From: Caryophanales bacterium
Lineage (GTDB): Bacteria > Bacillota_I > Bacilli_A > RFN20 > CAG-826
Reading direction: 5' to 3'
DNA length: 38,160 nt
Assembly: GCA_016287465.1 (NCBI GenBank)
Contig: JAEEWP010000004.1
Span: forward strand, 1-38,160
Below the pieces are notes generated by a model that was given only the letters and a program-made list of their open reading frames with translations, did not search any database and was not told the DNA's origin. The translations under genes were made by a program, and so were the position numbers. Positions 22,228 through 30,119 of the stretch are shown here, one piece after another; position 1 is the stretch's first letter; every line of letters starts with the position of its first letter.

Positions 22228-22832
22228 GCCATCCTTTCAAACATCTAAGAGTCATCTTGAAACACCGCCACCAAGTAATCAGGAATGGCTGGCATTTGGG
22301 CATCTTCTGGCATTGCCTTAAGCATGACCTAAGCAAATTTGGGAGAACCGAGTTTAAAGTGGGCTCAACCTACTACGTAGGAACCCATTCCCCAATCTAC
22401 GAGGAACGTCTCCGTAATGGCTATTACTCAACCGCCTGCCAGCATCACACAAGAAGGAATAAACACCACTGGGAATACTGGACCGACTTCTTCAAGGGCA
22501 GGATCATCGCCAAAAACATGCCGTATAAATACGCTCTCGAATATGTCGCGGACACTTTAAGCGCCTCTAAAACGTACGACCCAAAGAACTTCAAAGGCAG
22601 CACGACCTTAGAGTATTTCAACCGCAACTCAGAACACTATTACTTAACCGACACCACCGAGGAATTCATCAGATACTGCCTGACTGAATATGCGGAAAAC
22701 GGTTGGAAAAATCTGAAGAAAAAGAACACCAAAAAGGTCTATAAAGAGATTGAAGCAAAATATCCTAAGACCAAGGTTTTCGATACCATGAAGGCCCTGG
22801 GAGATTTGCCTCTTCTAAAAGAAGGTATATAA
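22224..22832 (+). CDS. DUF5662 family protein
   Basis: 202 residues. The conserved histidine-rich N-terminal half matches DUF5662: HLRVILKHRHQVIRNGWHLG, then LKHDLSKFGRTEF, and later ACQHHTRRNKHHWEYW. The repeated His/Asp positions (HDLSK, HHTRR, NKHHW) look like an HD-type metal-binding phosphohydrolase site, but no activity is established to my knowledge. The gene follows the sirtuin with a 4-base overlap and a GAGGAG site inside the sirtuin gene. It ends 8 bases before the start of the potassium uptake unit, inside whose -10 region its stop lies. Confidence 0.8.
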   Translation: MSHPFKHLRVILKHRHQVIRNGWHLGIFWHCLKHDLSKFGRTEFKVGSTYYVGTHSPIYEERLRNGYYSTACQHHTRRNKHHWEYWTDFFKGRIIAKNMPYKYALEYVADTLSASKTYDPKNFKGSTTLEYFNRNSEHYYLTDTTEEFIRYCLTEYAENGWKNLKKKNTKKVYKEIEAKYPKTKVFDTMKALGDLPLLKEGI

Positions 22833-22840
22833 TCAGCGCT
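22828..22840 (+). promoter_or_regulatory. -10 box for leaderless ktr operon
   Basis: TATAAT at 22828-22833 overlaps the DUF5662 stop and is followed by exactly 7 bases before the ATG at 22841; no ribosome binding site. Confidence 0.55.
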
Positions 22841-23266
22841 ATGGCAAACAAAAATAAAACCATCGTCATCGGCGTAGGTAGACTCGGAAGCGGTATCGCT
22901 AACCGCGCCGCCGCCAAAGGTCAAGACGTCATCGTCGTTGACCCAAATCCGAAAGCCTTCTATGGCCTCGATGACACATTCAGTGGCTTCAAAGTGAACG
23001 CCGACTCGACCGACATGTTCGCCCTCGAGGAACATTGCGACATCAAGACAGCAGGTCAGGTCGTCATCGTCACAGGCGACGATAACGTCAACCTTTTCCT
23101 TGCCTACGTCTGTTCGCTCGTCTACGCCGTCCCACGCATCTTCGTGCGTTTCGATGACCCGGACAAAGGCGCCCTCGTCGAAGGACTTCAGAACGTCAAA
23201 GCCATCTACCCATTCGATCTTACTTTGGTCAAATTCAACGAGATTGAGCAAGTTGAGAGGAAATAA
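22841..23266 (+). CDS. KtrA/TrkA-N type potassium channel regulatory subunit, N-domain only
   Basis: 141 residues forming one RCK-N (TrkA-N) Rossmann domain: GVGRLGSGIANRAAAKGQDVIVVDPN (9-34) carries the GxGxxG nucleotide motif with an acidic residue (Asp32) at the end of strand 2. No TrkA-C domain follows, unlike ordinary KtrA (about 220 residues). A TAA stop and three bases later, in the same frame, the next RCK gene begins. It probably binds ADP/ATP or NAD(H) and gates the TrkH/KtrB channel encoded downstream as part of a hetero-oligomeric ring. Confidence 0.85.
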   Translation: MANKNKTIVIGVGRLGSGIANRAAAKGQDVIVVDPNPKAFYGLDDTFSGFKVNADSTDMFALEEHCDIKTAGQVVIVTGDDNVNLFLAYVCSLVYAVPRIFVRFDDPDKGALVEGLQNVKAIYPFDLTLVKFNEIEQVERK

Positions 23267-23269
23267 AGC

Positions 23270-24016
23270 ATGCATATCGTAATCGCTAACGGCGACTCAG
23301 ACGCCGCCTACATCATCGACATGTTCAACACCAAGGAAAACCGCCTTACCGTCATCAATGGCAGCGAAGCGGTGGCCCAGACCCTCATGGAAAGAAAACA
23401 CATCGCCGTCACCATCGGCGACCCATGGCACAACGCCATCCTTGAGGCAGCTCGCGTTTATGACGCCGATATTTTCATTTCCCTTTGCAAAAAGGACACC
23501 GATAACTTCGCCTCTTGCCTTATGGCAAAACGCAACTTCCACATCAAGAAGTGCATCTGCGCCGTCTCAAACCCATCAAACGTCGACCTTTATAAGAAGC
23601 TTGGCATCGATGTCGTCATCTCTTCGACCTACCTCCTTGCCAAATCGATCAAGAACGAATCCAACGCGGAATCCCTCATCAAATCGCTTTCTCTCGACAA
23701 CGAGAAGATCGTCATGATCGAGGCAACCCTCCTTCCGAAATACTGGATTTGCGACCAAGCCATCAAGGACATGGGCTTCCCGAAGAACGCTTCGATCGCC
23801 TATGTCGTCCGTAACTATAACTTCATCATTCCTAACGGCGACCTCGTTCTCCGTCCGATGGACACCATCGTCGTCGCCTGCGCCAAAGAGAACGAAGTGG
23901 AGATCCTTCGTTTCTTGAAGAAGCAAAAGCCAACCGTCGAAGTCAAAGAAGAGGCTCCAGCGGTGGAAGAGCCAGCTAAGGAAGAAAAGAAATCTTCCAA
24001 AAAGAAGAAAAAGTAA
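23270..24016 (+). CDS. RCK protein with degenerate TrkA-N and a TrkA-C domain
   Basis: 248 residues. A Rossmann-like domain (1-125) in which the GxGxxG motif is replaced by IANGDSDAA, so nucleotide binding is doubtful; then a TrkA-C (RCK-C) domain (about 140-218, ending RPMDTIVVACAKENEVEIL) and a Lys/Glu-rich tail ending KKSSKKKKK. GAGAGG upstream supports the ATG. With the preceding 141-residue protein it makes up a complete regulator in two chains, one with a nucleotide site and one with the effector domain. It precedes the channel gene by 13 bases. The basic tail may contact phospholipids (inference). Confidence 0.82.
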   Translation: MHIVIANGDSDAAYIIDMFNTKENRLTVINGSEAVAQTLMERKHIAVTIGDPWHNAILEAARVYDADIFISLCKKDTDNFASCLMAKRNFHIKKCICAVSNPSNVDLYKKLGIDVVISSTYLLAKSIKNESNAESLIKSLSLDNEKIVMIEATLLPKYWICDQAIKDMGFPKNASIAYVVRNYNFIIPNGDLVLRPMDTIVVACAKENEVEILRFLKKQKPTVEVKEEAPAVEEPAKEEKKSSKKKKK

Positions 24017-24029
24017 TTAAGGCAGCGTT

Positions 24030-25736
24030 ATGAAGAAAGAACCGGCAAAGGGATTCCGACTCGTATTCGGTTATCTTGGCCTTTTCCTCGCATTCGAGGG
24101 AATCGTCGTTCTTTTCCCTTTGCTCACCCTCATCTTCTATCCAGGTGAGTGGAAGGTCCTTCTCGACTTCATCGTTCCTGCCGTCATCGATATCGGAGTC
24201 GGCATCCTTCTCTATAAGCTCCTTGTAGCCGGAAGAGAGAAACTCCGTTTCCGTCCGAAAGAAGACGCGGTCCTTCTTGTCCTTATCTGGATCGGCGCCA
24301 TCCTTTCTGGTGCGATGCCGTTCTTCTTAACGAGATTCTCCTGGCTCAACTTCGGAGATGCCTCCGCCAATCTCAACATGTCTTTCTCCGAGTGCTTCTT
24401 TGAAGCAACCTCAGGATTTACGACCACCGGTCTCACCCTTTTCCCAAAGAGCGCTTATCTCGATGGCGTGGCAAGTAGCCCGTTAGGAGTGGATTCCTGC
24501 TCCGCCTATGGATATTCCCATGTCTTCCTTTTCCACCGTGCCTTCATGCAGTTCATCGGAGGCGTCGGTCTTGTCCTTCTCCTTACCTCGATCATCGCAA
24601 GCAGGCAGAACTTCAAACTCTACTTCGCTGAAGGCCATAACGACCAAATCGTCCCTAACTTAGCCAAGTCCGCGAAGATCATCTTCCTTGTCTATGCCGG
24701 ATGGGTCGCTGCAGGCTCTTTGAGCCTTTGGCTCGCCGGCATGCCTCCTTTTGAAGCGGTATGCACGTCTATGAGCTGTTTAGGAACAGGAGGCTTCTCC
24801 ACGAGAGCGGAGTCCATCTATTTCTTCTGCCAGCAGATGCCACTTGGTGAGATCAACAATCTCTCCTATACGGTCACTAACAGCTTAGGCATCGAGATCA
24901 TCACTTGCGTCCTTATGCTTGCTGGTGCGACGAGCCTTGTCCTTCACACCTTTGCTTTAAGAGGCAAACTCAAAGACTTCTTCTGCGATATTGAGATCGT
25001 CTTGACTGGCGCTCTCCTCGTCGTCGGCATCCTTATCTGTTCCCTCTCGATGACATATCTATACAACGAAGGCGAAGGACTCGATTTCCTTTCCTCCCTT
25101 AGATATGGCACTTATTTCACAATCACGTCCTTGACCACCTCAGGATTTGCGAACTTCCCATCCATCCTTAAGCTTGGTCCGGTTTGCTTCTTCCTTGGCT
25201 GGGTCTTCATGACCATCGGCGGTGGAATGGGCTCAACCGCAGGCGGCATCAAGCAGTACCGTATCGGCATCCTTGGCAAGGAATTCTATTGGTTCCTTAG
25301 ATATCACGACACCTCAGATAGAACCATCTCTCCTCGCGTCGTCAGGCGTTTAGGCGTCCTCAAAGAAGTGGATGAAGCTTCAGTTAAAGAAGCAAGAAAC
25401 TATACCCTTCTCGTCTTAATCGTCGCGGTAGTGGGAGGAATGACCTTGATGTTCTTGCCTCCTCTCCCAGGACTCAACCAGGCAGAATGGTTCCAGCGCT
25501 GCTTCTATGAATTCATGAACGGATTCACCTCGGAAGGCATGTCCATGATGGATTATGTCGGATATAAAGCCGCCCACCCACTCGCCTACAATGGCTTCAT
25601 CTGGGTCGAGACGATGGCCATGTTCTTCGGACGTTTAGAGATTCTTCCTATCATCTTCGCTCTTTGGAGATTCATCATCGATCCAATCAGGGATATGAGG
25701 CTCAAATCCAAAAAAGCCCGTCCTTCGATGGAATAA
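24030..25736 (+). CDS. TrkH/KtrB family potassium uptake channel subunit
   Basis: 568 residues, four repeated membrane-pore-membrane units. Selectivity-filter segments are visible in order: TSGFTTTGLT, CLGTGGFSTR, TTSGFANF and NGFTSEGMS. IGGGMGSTAGGIKQYRI, the loop before the last unit, is the family signature. An extra N-terminal helical region makes it longer than KtrB (~450) and closer to TrkH. It imports potassium (coupled to sodium or protons in relatives) and works with the RCK proteins encoded immediately upstream. AAGG lies before the ATG. It ends the operon. Confidence 0.93.
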   Translation: MKKEPAKGFRLVFGYLGLFLAFEGIVVLFPLLTLIFYPGEWKVLLDFIVPAVIDIGVGILLYKLLVAGREKLRFRPKEDAVLLVLIWIGAILSGAMPFFLTRFSWLNFGDASANLNMSFSECFFEATSGFTTTGLTLFPKSAYLDGVASSPLGVDSCSAYGYSHVFLFHRAFMQFIGGVGLVLLLTSIIASRQNFKLYFAEGHNDQIVPNLAKSAKIIFLVYAGWVAAGSLSLWLAGMPPFEAVCTSMSCLGTGGFSTRAESIYFFCQQMPLGEINNLSYTVTNSLGIEIITCVLMLAGATSLVLHTFALRGKLKDFFCDIEIVLTGALLVVGILICSLSMTYLYNEGEGLDFLSSLRYGTYFTITSLTTSGFANFPSILKLGPVCFFLGWVFMTIGGGMGSTAGGIKQYRIGILGKEFYWFLRYHDTSDRTISPRVVRRLGVLKEVDEASVKEARNYTLLVLIVAVVGGMTLMFLPPLPGLNQAEWFQRCFYEFMNGFTSEGMSMMDYVGYKAAHPLAYNGFIWVETMAMFFGRLEILPIIFALWRFIIDPIRDMRLKSKKARPSME

Positions 25737-25749
25737 GCCCTTTTGCTCC

Positions 25750-25778
25750 TTGTAGCCAACTTTTATAAGGGTTATAAT
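25750..25778 (+). promoter_or_regulatory. Promoter of tRNA-Trp
   Basis: TTGTAG (25750-25755), 17-base spacer, TATAAT (25773-25778); the tRNA begins 22 bases later. Confidence 0.7.
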
Positions 25779-25800
25779 ACCACTCGCCTGAAAAGGCCCT

Positions 25801-25874
25801 AGGGGCGTGGTTCAGTGGTAGAACAGAGGTCTCCAAAACCTTTGATGAGGGTTCGATTCCTTCCGCCCCTGCCA
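25801..25874 (+). tRNA. tRNA-Trp (CCA)
   Basis: Acceptor stem AGGGGCG/CGCCCCT, D-arm GTTC...GAAC, anticodon stem GAGGT/ACCTT with loop CTCCAAA (anticodon CCA), T-arm GAGGG/CCTTC with TTCGATT, encoded CCA end. It reads UGG only. Confidence 0.95.
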
Positions 25875-25884
25875 AAACAGAACG

Positions 25885-25909
25885 AAAGACCTTCGGGTCT
25901 TTTTGTTTT
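25885..25909 (+). terminator. Rho-independent terminator of tRNA-Trp
   Basis: AAAGACC/GGTCTTT stem with a stable TTCG loop, followed by TTTTGTTTTG. Confidence 0.9.
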
Positions 25910-25939
25910 GCAGGGGCTTTTTGTCACGCACCATATTGA

Positions 25940-25969
25940 AGTTATTAGACCCAATAACTAAACTAGTTT
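25940..25969. promoter_or_regulatory. Two adjacent palindromes upstream of the phosphoesterase gene
   Basis: AGTTATT/AATAACT with a 6-base spacer (25940-25959), overlapping at its end a perfect palindrome AAACTAGTTT (25960-25969). They lie 34-63 bases before the ATG where the promoter should be, so they are candidate operators. No T-run follows, so a terminator is unlikely. Confidence 0.35.
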
Positions 25970-26002
25970 TCATAAACTAACATTTCTCAAAGAAGGGGTT
26001 TT

Positions 26003-27670
26003 ATGAGAAACAAAAAGATTAGATTGATCAATTTTGAGGTCGTTCTTTCCTGTGCGTGCATTTTGCTTGCTGGGTGCAACAACCAGCCAGCCGAATCTAG
26101 CGTGGCGCCAGCCAGTTCAGAAGAGGAAACCTACAACATCGTCCGTCCGGAATTTGACGGGGATTATTTGACCTATGACATCGGCCAAGATCCTAAGGGA
26201 TTCAACCTCACTTACTATAACGGCGTCTATTCCCGCGGCTTCTCCTGGCTCACCGATAACACCGTCGAAGAGACTGAGCTTTATCTTGTGAAATCGGATA
26301 AAGGGGAGCAGGCAGATTTCTCTGGCGCCGAACTCATTAACGGCGTCACTCAGGAATTCGTCTCCAAGACCAACGGAACCGTCTCCTTCACAGATAGCGA
26401 TATCCCCGATGGAAAAGGATCTAGCAGCAGCATGGAGCTCACCCTCAATTCCCATAAGGTTCACGTTGAGAATCTTGAGAAAGGCAAAGCCTATAGTTAC
26501 AAAGTCGGCGCGCCTGACCATTATTACTACGGTGCGTTTGTGGTGGAGAAAGAACACCCATCTTCCATAACCGCCATCGAGCTTAGCGATGCCCAAACCA
26601 TCGAGCCAGATAAACTCAATGTTTGGCGCAACACCTTCACCAAAGCCGTCGATACAGCCGGCAATGACCTTGATATGGTCCTATATAACGGAGACCAGTT
26701 CGACCAGAACATGAGAACCGTTTCTGGCATCAGCCCAAGCAAACCACAAAGACTTCAGGCCTATGTCAAAGCCCTCGACGTCATCAATGACTACAAGATC
26801 AACCTCGCTTATATGGCAAGCGCTGGCAACCACGAGCCAAGTGCCTCCTATTCCCAGTACATCATGAGTGATATCGACTATGCCGGTTTCACCAAAGAAG
26901 GTTGCTATTACTCATACGATTATGAGTACGCTCACTTTACCGTCCTCGATAGCAACACCCTCAAAAGCGGAAGTGCCCAGTTCGAATGGCTAAAAGATGA
27001 TCTTAAGAATGCGGCTAATTCGAAATGGAAAGTTGTCATGGTGCATCACTCTCCATATACGACTGGCGACCATAGCAATAAGAGTGAAACCCACACCTTC
27101 ATTGAGCTCTTAGCCCCTCTCTTCTCCGAGAATCACGTTGACCTCGTCCTTGAGGCCCATGACCATACATATAGCAAAACCCTCCCATATCGCTGGGATG
27201 CAGCAGGTTACACAACCTCATTCGACGATGACGAAGTAGTAAATTTGAACCCTACAAAAGAGACCATCGATGAGACGACATATGACAAGAACCCAAATGG
27301 CACCTATTACGTCATCACCGGTGCTGCTGGACATCGTCACGGTGCCAGAGAAGCCGAAGACGGCATCTGGGCTGAGTGTGTTGTCGAAGATGGCGAGATG
27401 AAAGGCTTAGACCCAAGCAACACCTTCGTTAACAATAAGTACAAGACCGTCGTCGGCACTTTGACTCAGGAAAACGAGTATGAGCCATACACCACGAATG
27501 GCCACACTTCCGATCAGCATTACGAAGTAGGGGATCCTGCGACTGGCAACGTCAACGCCGCGATGTTTGGCGTCCTTACGCTCAAAGAGAATACCCTTTC
27601 CTATCACGTCTACACCGTCAACGATGAAGAAGTTAAACTTTTCGATACACTCGATGTAATGAAAGGTTGA
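26003..27670 (+). CDS. Secreted metallophosphoesterase lipoprotein (purple acid phosphatase-like)
   Basis: 555 residues. Signal peptide with lipobox LLAGC (Cys25), then a Fn3-like N-terminal domain (about 40-185) as in purple acid phosphatases, and a calcineurin-like metallophosphoesterase domain (about 190-450) with GDQFD (about 230-234), GNHE (275-278), VHHSP (His348-His349) and AHDH (385-388). The first GDxH motif of the family is replaced around ELSDAQT, so one metal ligand should be examined. It would hydrolyse phosphate esters or nucleotides outside the cell. The site AGAAGGGG precedes the ATG. Two palindromes upstream may be regulatory. Confidence 0.85.
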   Translation: MRNKKIRLINFEVVLSCACILLAGCNNQPAESSVAPASSEEETYNIVRPEFDGDYLTYDIGQDPKGFNLTYYNGVYSRGFSWLTDNTVEETELYLVKSDKGEQADFSGAELINGVTQEFVSKTNGTVSFTDSDIPDGKGSSSSMELTLNSHKVHVENLEKGKAYSYKVGAPDHYYYGAFVVEKEHPSSITAIELSDAQTIEPDKLNVWRNTFTKAVDTAGNDLDMVLYNGDQFDQNMRTVSGISPSKPQRLQAYVKALDVINDYKINLAYMASAGNHEPSASYSQYIMSDIDYAGFTKEGCYYSYDYEYAHFTVLDSNTLKSGSAQFEWLKDDLKNAANSKWKVVMVHHSPYTTGDHSNKSETHTFIELLAPLFSENHVDLVLEAHDHTYSKTLPYRWDAAGYTTSFDDDEVVNLNPTKETIDETTYDKNPNGTYYVITGAAGHRHGAREAEDGIWAECVVEDGEMKGLDPSNTFVNNKYKTVVGTLTQENEYEPYTTNGHTSDQHYEVGDPATGNVNAAMFGVLTLKENTLSYHVYTVNDEEVKLFDTLDVMKG

Positions 27671-27682
27671 TATAATCGAAGA
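27671..27682 (+). promoter_or_regulatory. -10 box for leaderless lipoprotein gene
   Basis: TATAAT (27671-27676) starts at the stop codon of the phosphoesterase gene and is followed by 6 bases and ATG. No ribosome binding site is seen. Confidence 0.55.
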
Positions 27683-28150
27683 ATGAAAAATAAGTTCCTG
27701 CCTATTGTACTTTCTTCCGTTCTATTAGCCGGATGCGGCCTTTTGACCGACTTTGATGAGTTTAGCAATAAGCTCGGCGTATCAATGCCTAGCAAATATG
27801 AGAAGCTTTTTCAGGGTGGCGAGAGCGCGATAGACTCATCTTTACACTACGACATCTACTCTGTGAAAGAGGAGTGGAAACTCGAATACCAAACCCAATA
27901 CCAAACCGACTTCGAAGAGCCGTTTGAACTGGATAAGTACATCGACGCTATTAACGGATATGAGCCTCTAAACATCCCAGAAGAGCGCTATATCCCACAT
28001 TCCTCTAGCCTTGACTGGGTTTGCAAAAGAGAAAAGGGCAAAACAAGGAATTATGAGTGGCTTCTGATCTTTGACAGCAGCACCAAAATGCTCTATGCCT
28101 TAGACAGCACCCATCAATACTTTACCCAAGGCATTCCATACAGGAATTGA
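27683..28150 (+). CDS. Putative lipoprotein, hypothetical
   Basis: 155 residues with an n-region, hydrophobic core and lipobox LLAGC (MKNKFLPIVLSSVLLAGCG; Cys18). The mature domain is about 135 residues, acidic and rich in Tyr and Glu, with no recognised family. It starts 12 bases after the phosphoesterase gene but with its own -10 box, so it can be transcribed separately. A terminator follows. Function unknown. Confidence 0.72.
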   Translation: MKNKFLPIVLSSVLLAGCGLLTDFDEFSNKLGVSMPSKYEKLFQGGESAIDSSLHYDIYSVKEEWKLEYQTQYQTDFEEPFELDKYIDAINGYEPLNIPEERYIPHSSSLDWVCKREKGKTRNYEWLLIFDSSTKMLYALDSTHQYFTQGIPYRN

Positions 28151-28175
28151 CGGGGATTTTGCAAAAAAATCACAT

Positions 28176-28207
28176 GACCAATGGTCAGTTCCGTTGGTCT
28201 TTTTTTG
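28176..28207 (+). terminator. Rho-independent terminator
   Basis: GACCAA/TTGGTC stem with a 12-base loop followed by TTTTTTT, 25 bases after the lipoprotein stop. Confidence 0.8.
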
Positions 28208-28219
28208 TGAAGATAAAGA

Positions 28220-28239
28220 AATTCTATTTAAATAGAATT
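28220..28239. promoter_or_regulatory. Perfect 20-bp palindrome upstream of the GT8-PlsC gene
   Basis: AATTCTATTTAAATAGAATT is fully self-complementary. It abuts a possible promoter (TTACTT at 28238, 16-base spacer, TATCAT at 28260-28265) and so overlaps its -35 box. No T-run follows; an operator for a dimeric regulator is more likely than a terminator. Confidence 0.45.
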
Positions 28240-28295
28240 ACTTTTGGGGATTTCTTTGTTATCATTGTTGGGATTTGATTTAGGAGACTCTCACC

Positions 28296-30119
28296 ATGGT
28301 TAGGAAAAAAGTCGTACATATCTTCTTCACCGTTGATGATAACTATATACCGTTCCTCTCAACAACAATCGCCAGTATCGTGGCCCACGCTTCTAGCGAA
28401 TACAAATACCGTTTAACCATCCTTCATGACGGTCTTTCCCTCGAAAGCAAAAGGATGCTCCGCAAATACCAGGACAACGAGAAGATCTTCATCTCGTTCT
28501 TTAACGTCAACATCAAGGTCAACTCCCTTTCCGTCAAACTCGATGTCCGTGATTACTACACGATTACGACCTATTATCGTCTATTCATCCCGTCCCTCTT
28601 CCCAACTTTAAGCAAATGCTTATACCTCGACAGCGACATCGTTCTTAACGAAGACGTCGCCAAACTCTATTTCACCGATTTGGAGGACAACCTAGTAGGT
28701 GCTATCCCAGATGCCTCCGTCCAGCTCTTCAGCGAATTCTCCAACTATGTTGAGAAGGTTTTAGAGGTCGATCATACCAAATACTTCAACGCCGGCATCC
28801 TTTTGATGAACCTCAAGAAGCTCAGGCAATTCAACCTTGAAAGACGCTTCATCAATCTCATCAACAGAGTCACCTTCAAAGTCGCTCAAGACCAGGATGT
28901 TTTGAATTACCTTTGCAAAGACCAGGTCAAATACATCGACAAGAGATGGAACGTCATGCCTTTAGGCGAGAAGATCAACGATCCATTCCTCGTCCATTAC
29001 AACCTCATGTTCAAGCCTTGGAACCTCACCAACATCATGTATGAGGAGCTCTTCTTCAAATACGCCGAAGAAGCAGGGGTCAAAGAGCAGATCATCAAGA
29101 ACAGGGACGCTATCCCTGCTGAAGTAGTCGCGAACATCCTCAAAGGCGTCGACGGAGTTAAGGCTTTCTGCAACCAAGAAGCCGAGAAAGCCGAAGAGTA
29201 CCACGAGAAGATGACTGGCACCCCGAAGAAAGAACGCTTCGAGACTATCGAGATGAAAGTGAGACAAGGCAAGGTCAACGTTCCTAAACTCACCAAAGAA
29301 AGACAGGAGATCGTCGACAAGATCGCCGAGCTCGAAAGAGAAGGCAAATTCGATATCGATGTCGAAAACGATCCGCCATTCCGCCGCCTTATGCCAGGAG
29401 ACGTCGACTATTTGAGAAGAAAATGGTCGAGCAAATTCAAGACCTGGTGGGCCAATTACTATTCCTACCTTTACTTCAAGCACCTCATCAAGAAAGGCCA
29501 AATCGTCATCGATGGCTATGAGGGCATCGAGAACCTTAAAGCCGTCAAGGGAGGCGCCATCATCACCGCCAACCATTTCTCCCCGTTTGATAGCATCCCA
29601 GTCCATCTCGCGGTCAAGAAACACGCTAGATGCAAGAAGCTCTTCAAGATCATCAGGGAAGGCAACTACACGATGCCTGGCCTTTATGGTTACTTCTTAA
29701 GAAACTGCAACACTCTTCCTTTAGCGACGAACCCAACCGTCATGAGGGATTTCCTGAGGTCAGTTGATATCATCCTCAAGAAAGGCAACTTCATCCTCAT
29801 CTACCCAGAGCAGTCGATGTGGTGGAACTACCGCAAACCAAAACCTTTGAAGCCAGGCGCTTTCATCTTCGCTGCGAAGAATAACGTCCCAGTCATCCCA
29901 ACCTTCATCACCATGCGTGATACCGAAAAGACCGAGGAATCGGGCGCTTACGTCCAGGCCTATACCATGCACATCATGGAACCAATCTATCCAGATGATT
30001 CCTTAAGCCAGCAAGAGAACGTCGCTCATATGCTAAGAGAAAACGAGAAACGCTGGAAAGAGGTCTATGAGAAGACCTATGGAGAGCCTTTGACCTATCT
30101 CACCAAAGAGGAAGAATAA
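28296..30119 (+). CDS. Fusion of GT8 family glycosyltransferase and PlsC-type acyltransferase
   Basis: 607 residues. Residues about 5-265 are a GT8 domain: HIFFTVDDNYIPFLSTTIAS at the N-terminus, the metal-binding DxD in YLDSDIVL (about 112-114), YFNAGILLMNL and DQDVLNYL. A charged linker (about 270-370) joins it to a PlsC/LPLAT domain (about 380-600) with acyltransferase motif NHFSPFD (about 425-431; His and Asp catalytic), GNYTMPGLYGYFLRN, YPEQSMWW (about 502-509) and VPVIPTF. The GT8 half should transfer a hexose from a nucleotide sugar and the PlsC half an acyl chain to a hydroxyl, together suggesting synthesis of an acylated glycolipid at the membrane. AGGAG precedes the ATG. The next gene overlaps by one base. 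Confidence 0.88.
   Translation: MVRKKVVHIFFTVDDNYIPFLSTTIASIVAHASSEYKYRLTILHDGLSLESKRMLRKYQDNEKIFISFFNVNIKVNSLSVKLDVRDYYTITTYYRLFIPSLFPTLSKCLYLDSDIVLNEDVAKLYFTDLEDNLVGAIPDASVQLFSEFSNYVEKVLEVDHTKYFNAGILLMNLKKLRQFNLERRFINLINRVTFKVAQDQDVLNYLCKDQVKYIDKRWNVMPLGEKINDPFLVHYNLMFKPWNLTNIMYEELFFKYAEEAGVKEQIIKNRDAIPAEVVANILKGVDGVKAFCNQEAEKAEEYHEKMTGTPKKERFETIEMKVRQGKVNVPKLTKERQEIVDKIAELEREGKFDIDVENDPPFRRLMPGDVDYLRRKWSSKFKTWWANYYSYLYFKHLIKKGQIVIDGYEGIENLKAVKGGAIITANHFSPFDSIPVHLAVKKHARCKKLFKIIREGNYTMPGLYGYFLRNCNTLPLATNPTVMRDFLRSVDIILKKGNFILIYPEQSMWWNYRKPKPLKPGAFIFAAKNNVPVIPTFITMRDTEKTEESGAYVQAYTMHIMEPIYPDDSLSQQENVAHMLRENEKRWKEVYEKTYGEPLTYLTKEEE

Noticed and set aside
23264-23269. Nonsense mutation turning one TrkA gene into a pseudogene
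   Set aside because: The second frame has its own ATG with a GAGAGG site at good spacing, and both parts look intact; kept as two genes, with the alternative noted.
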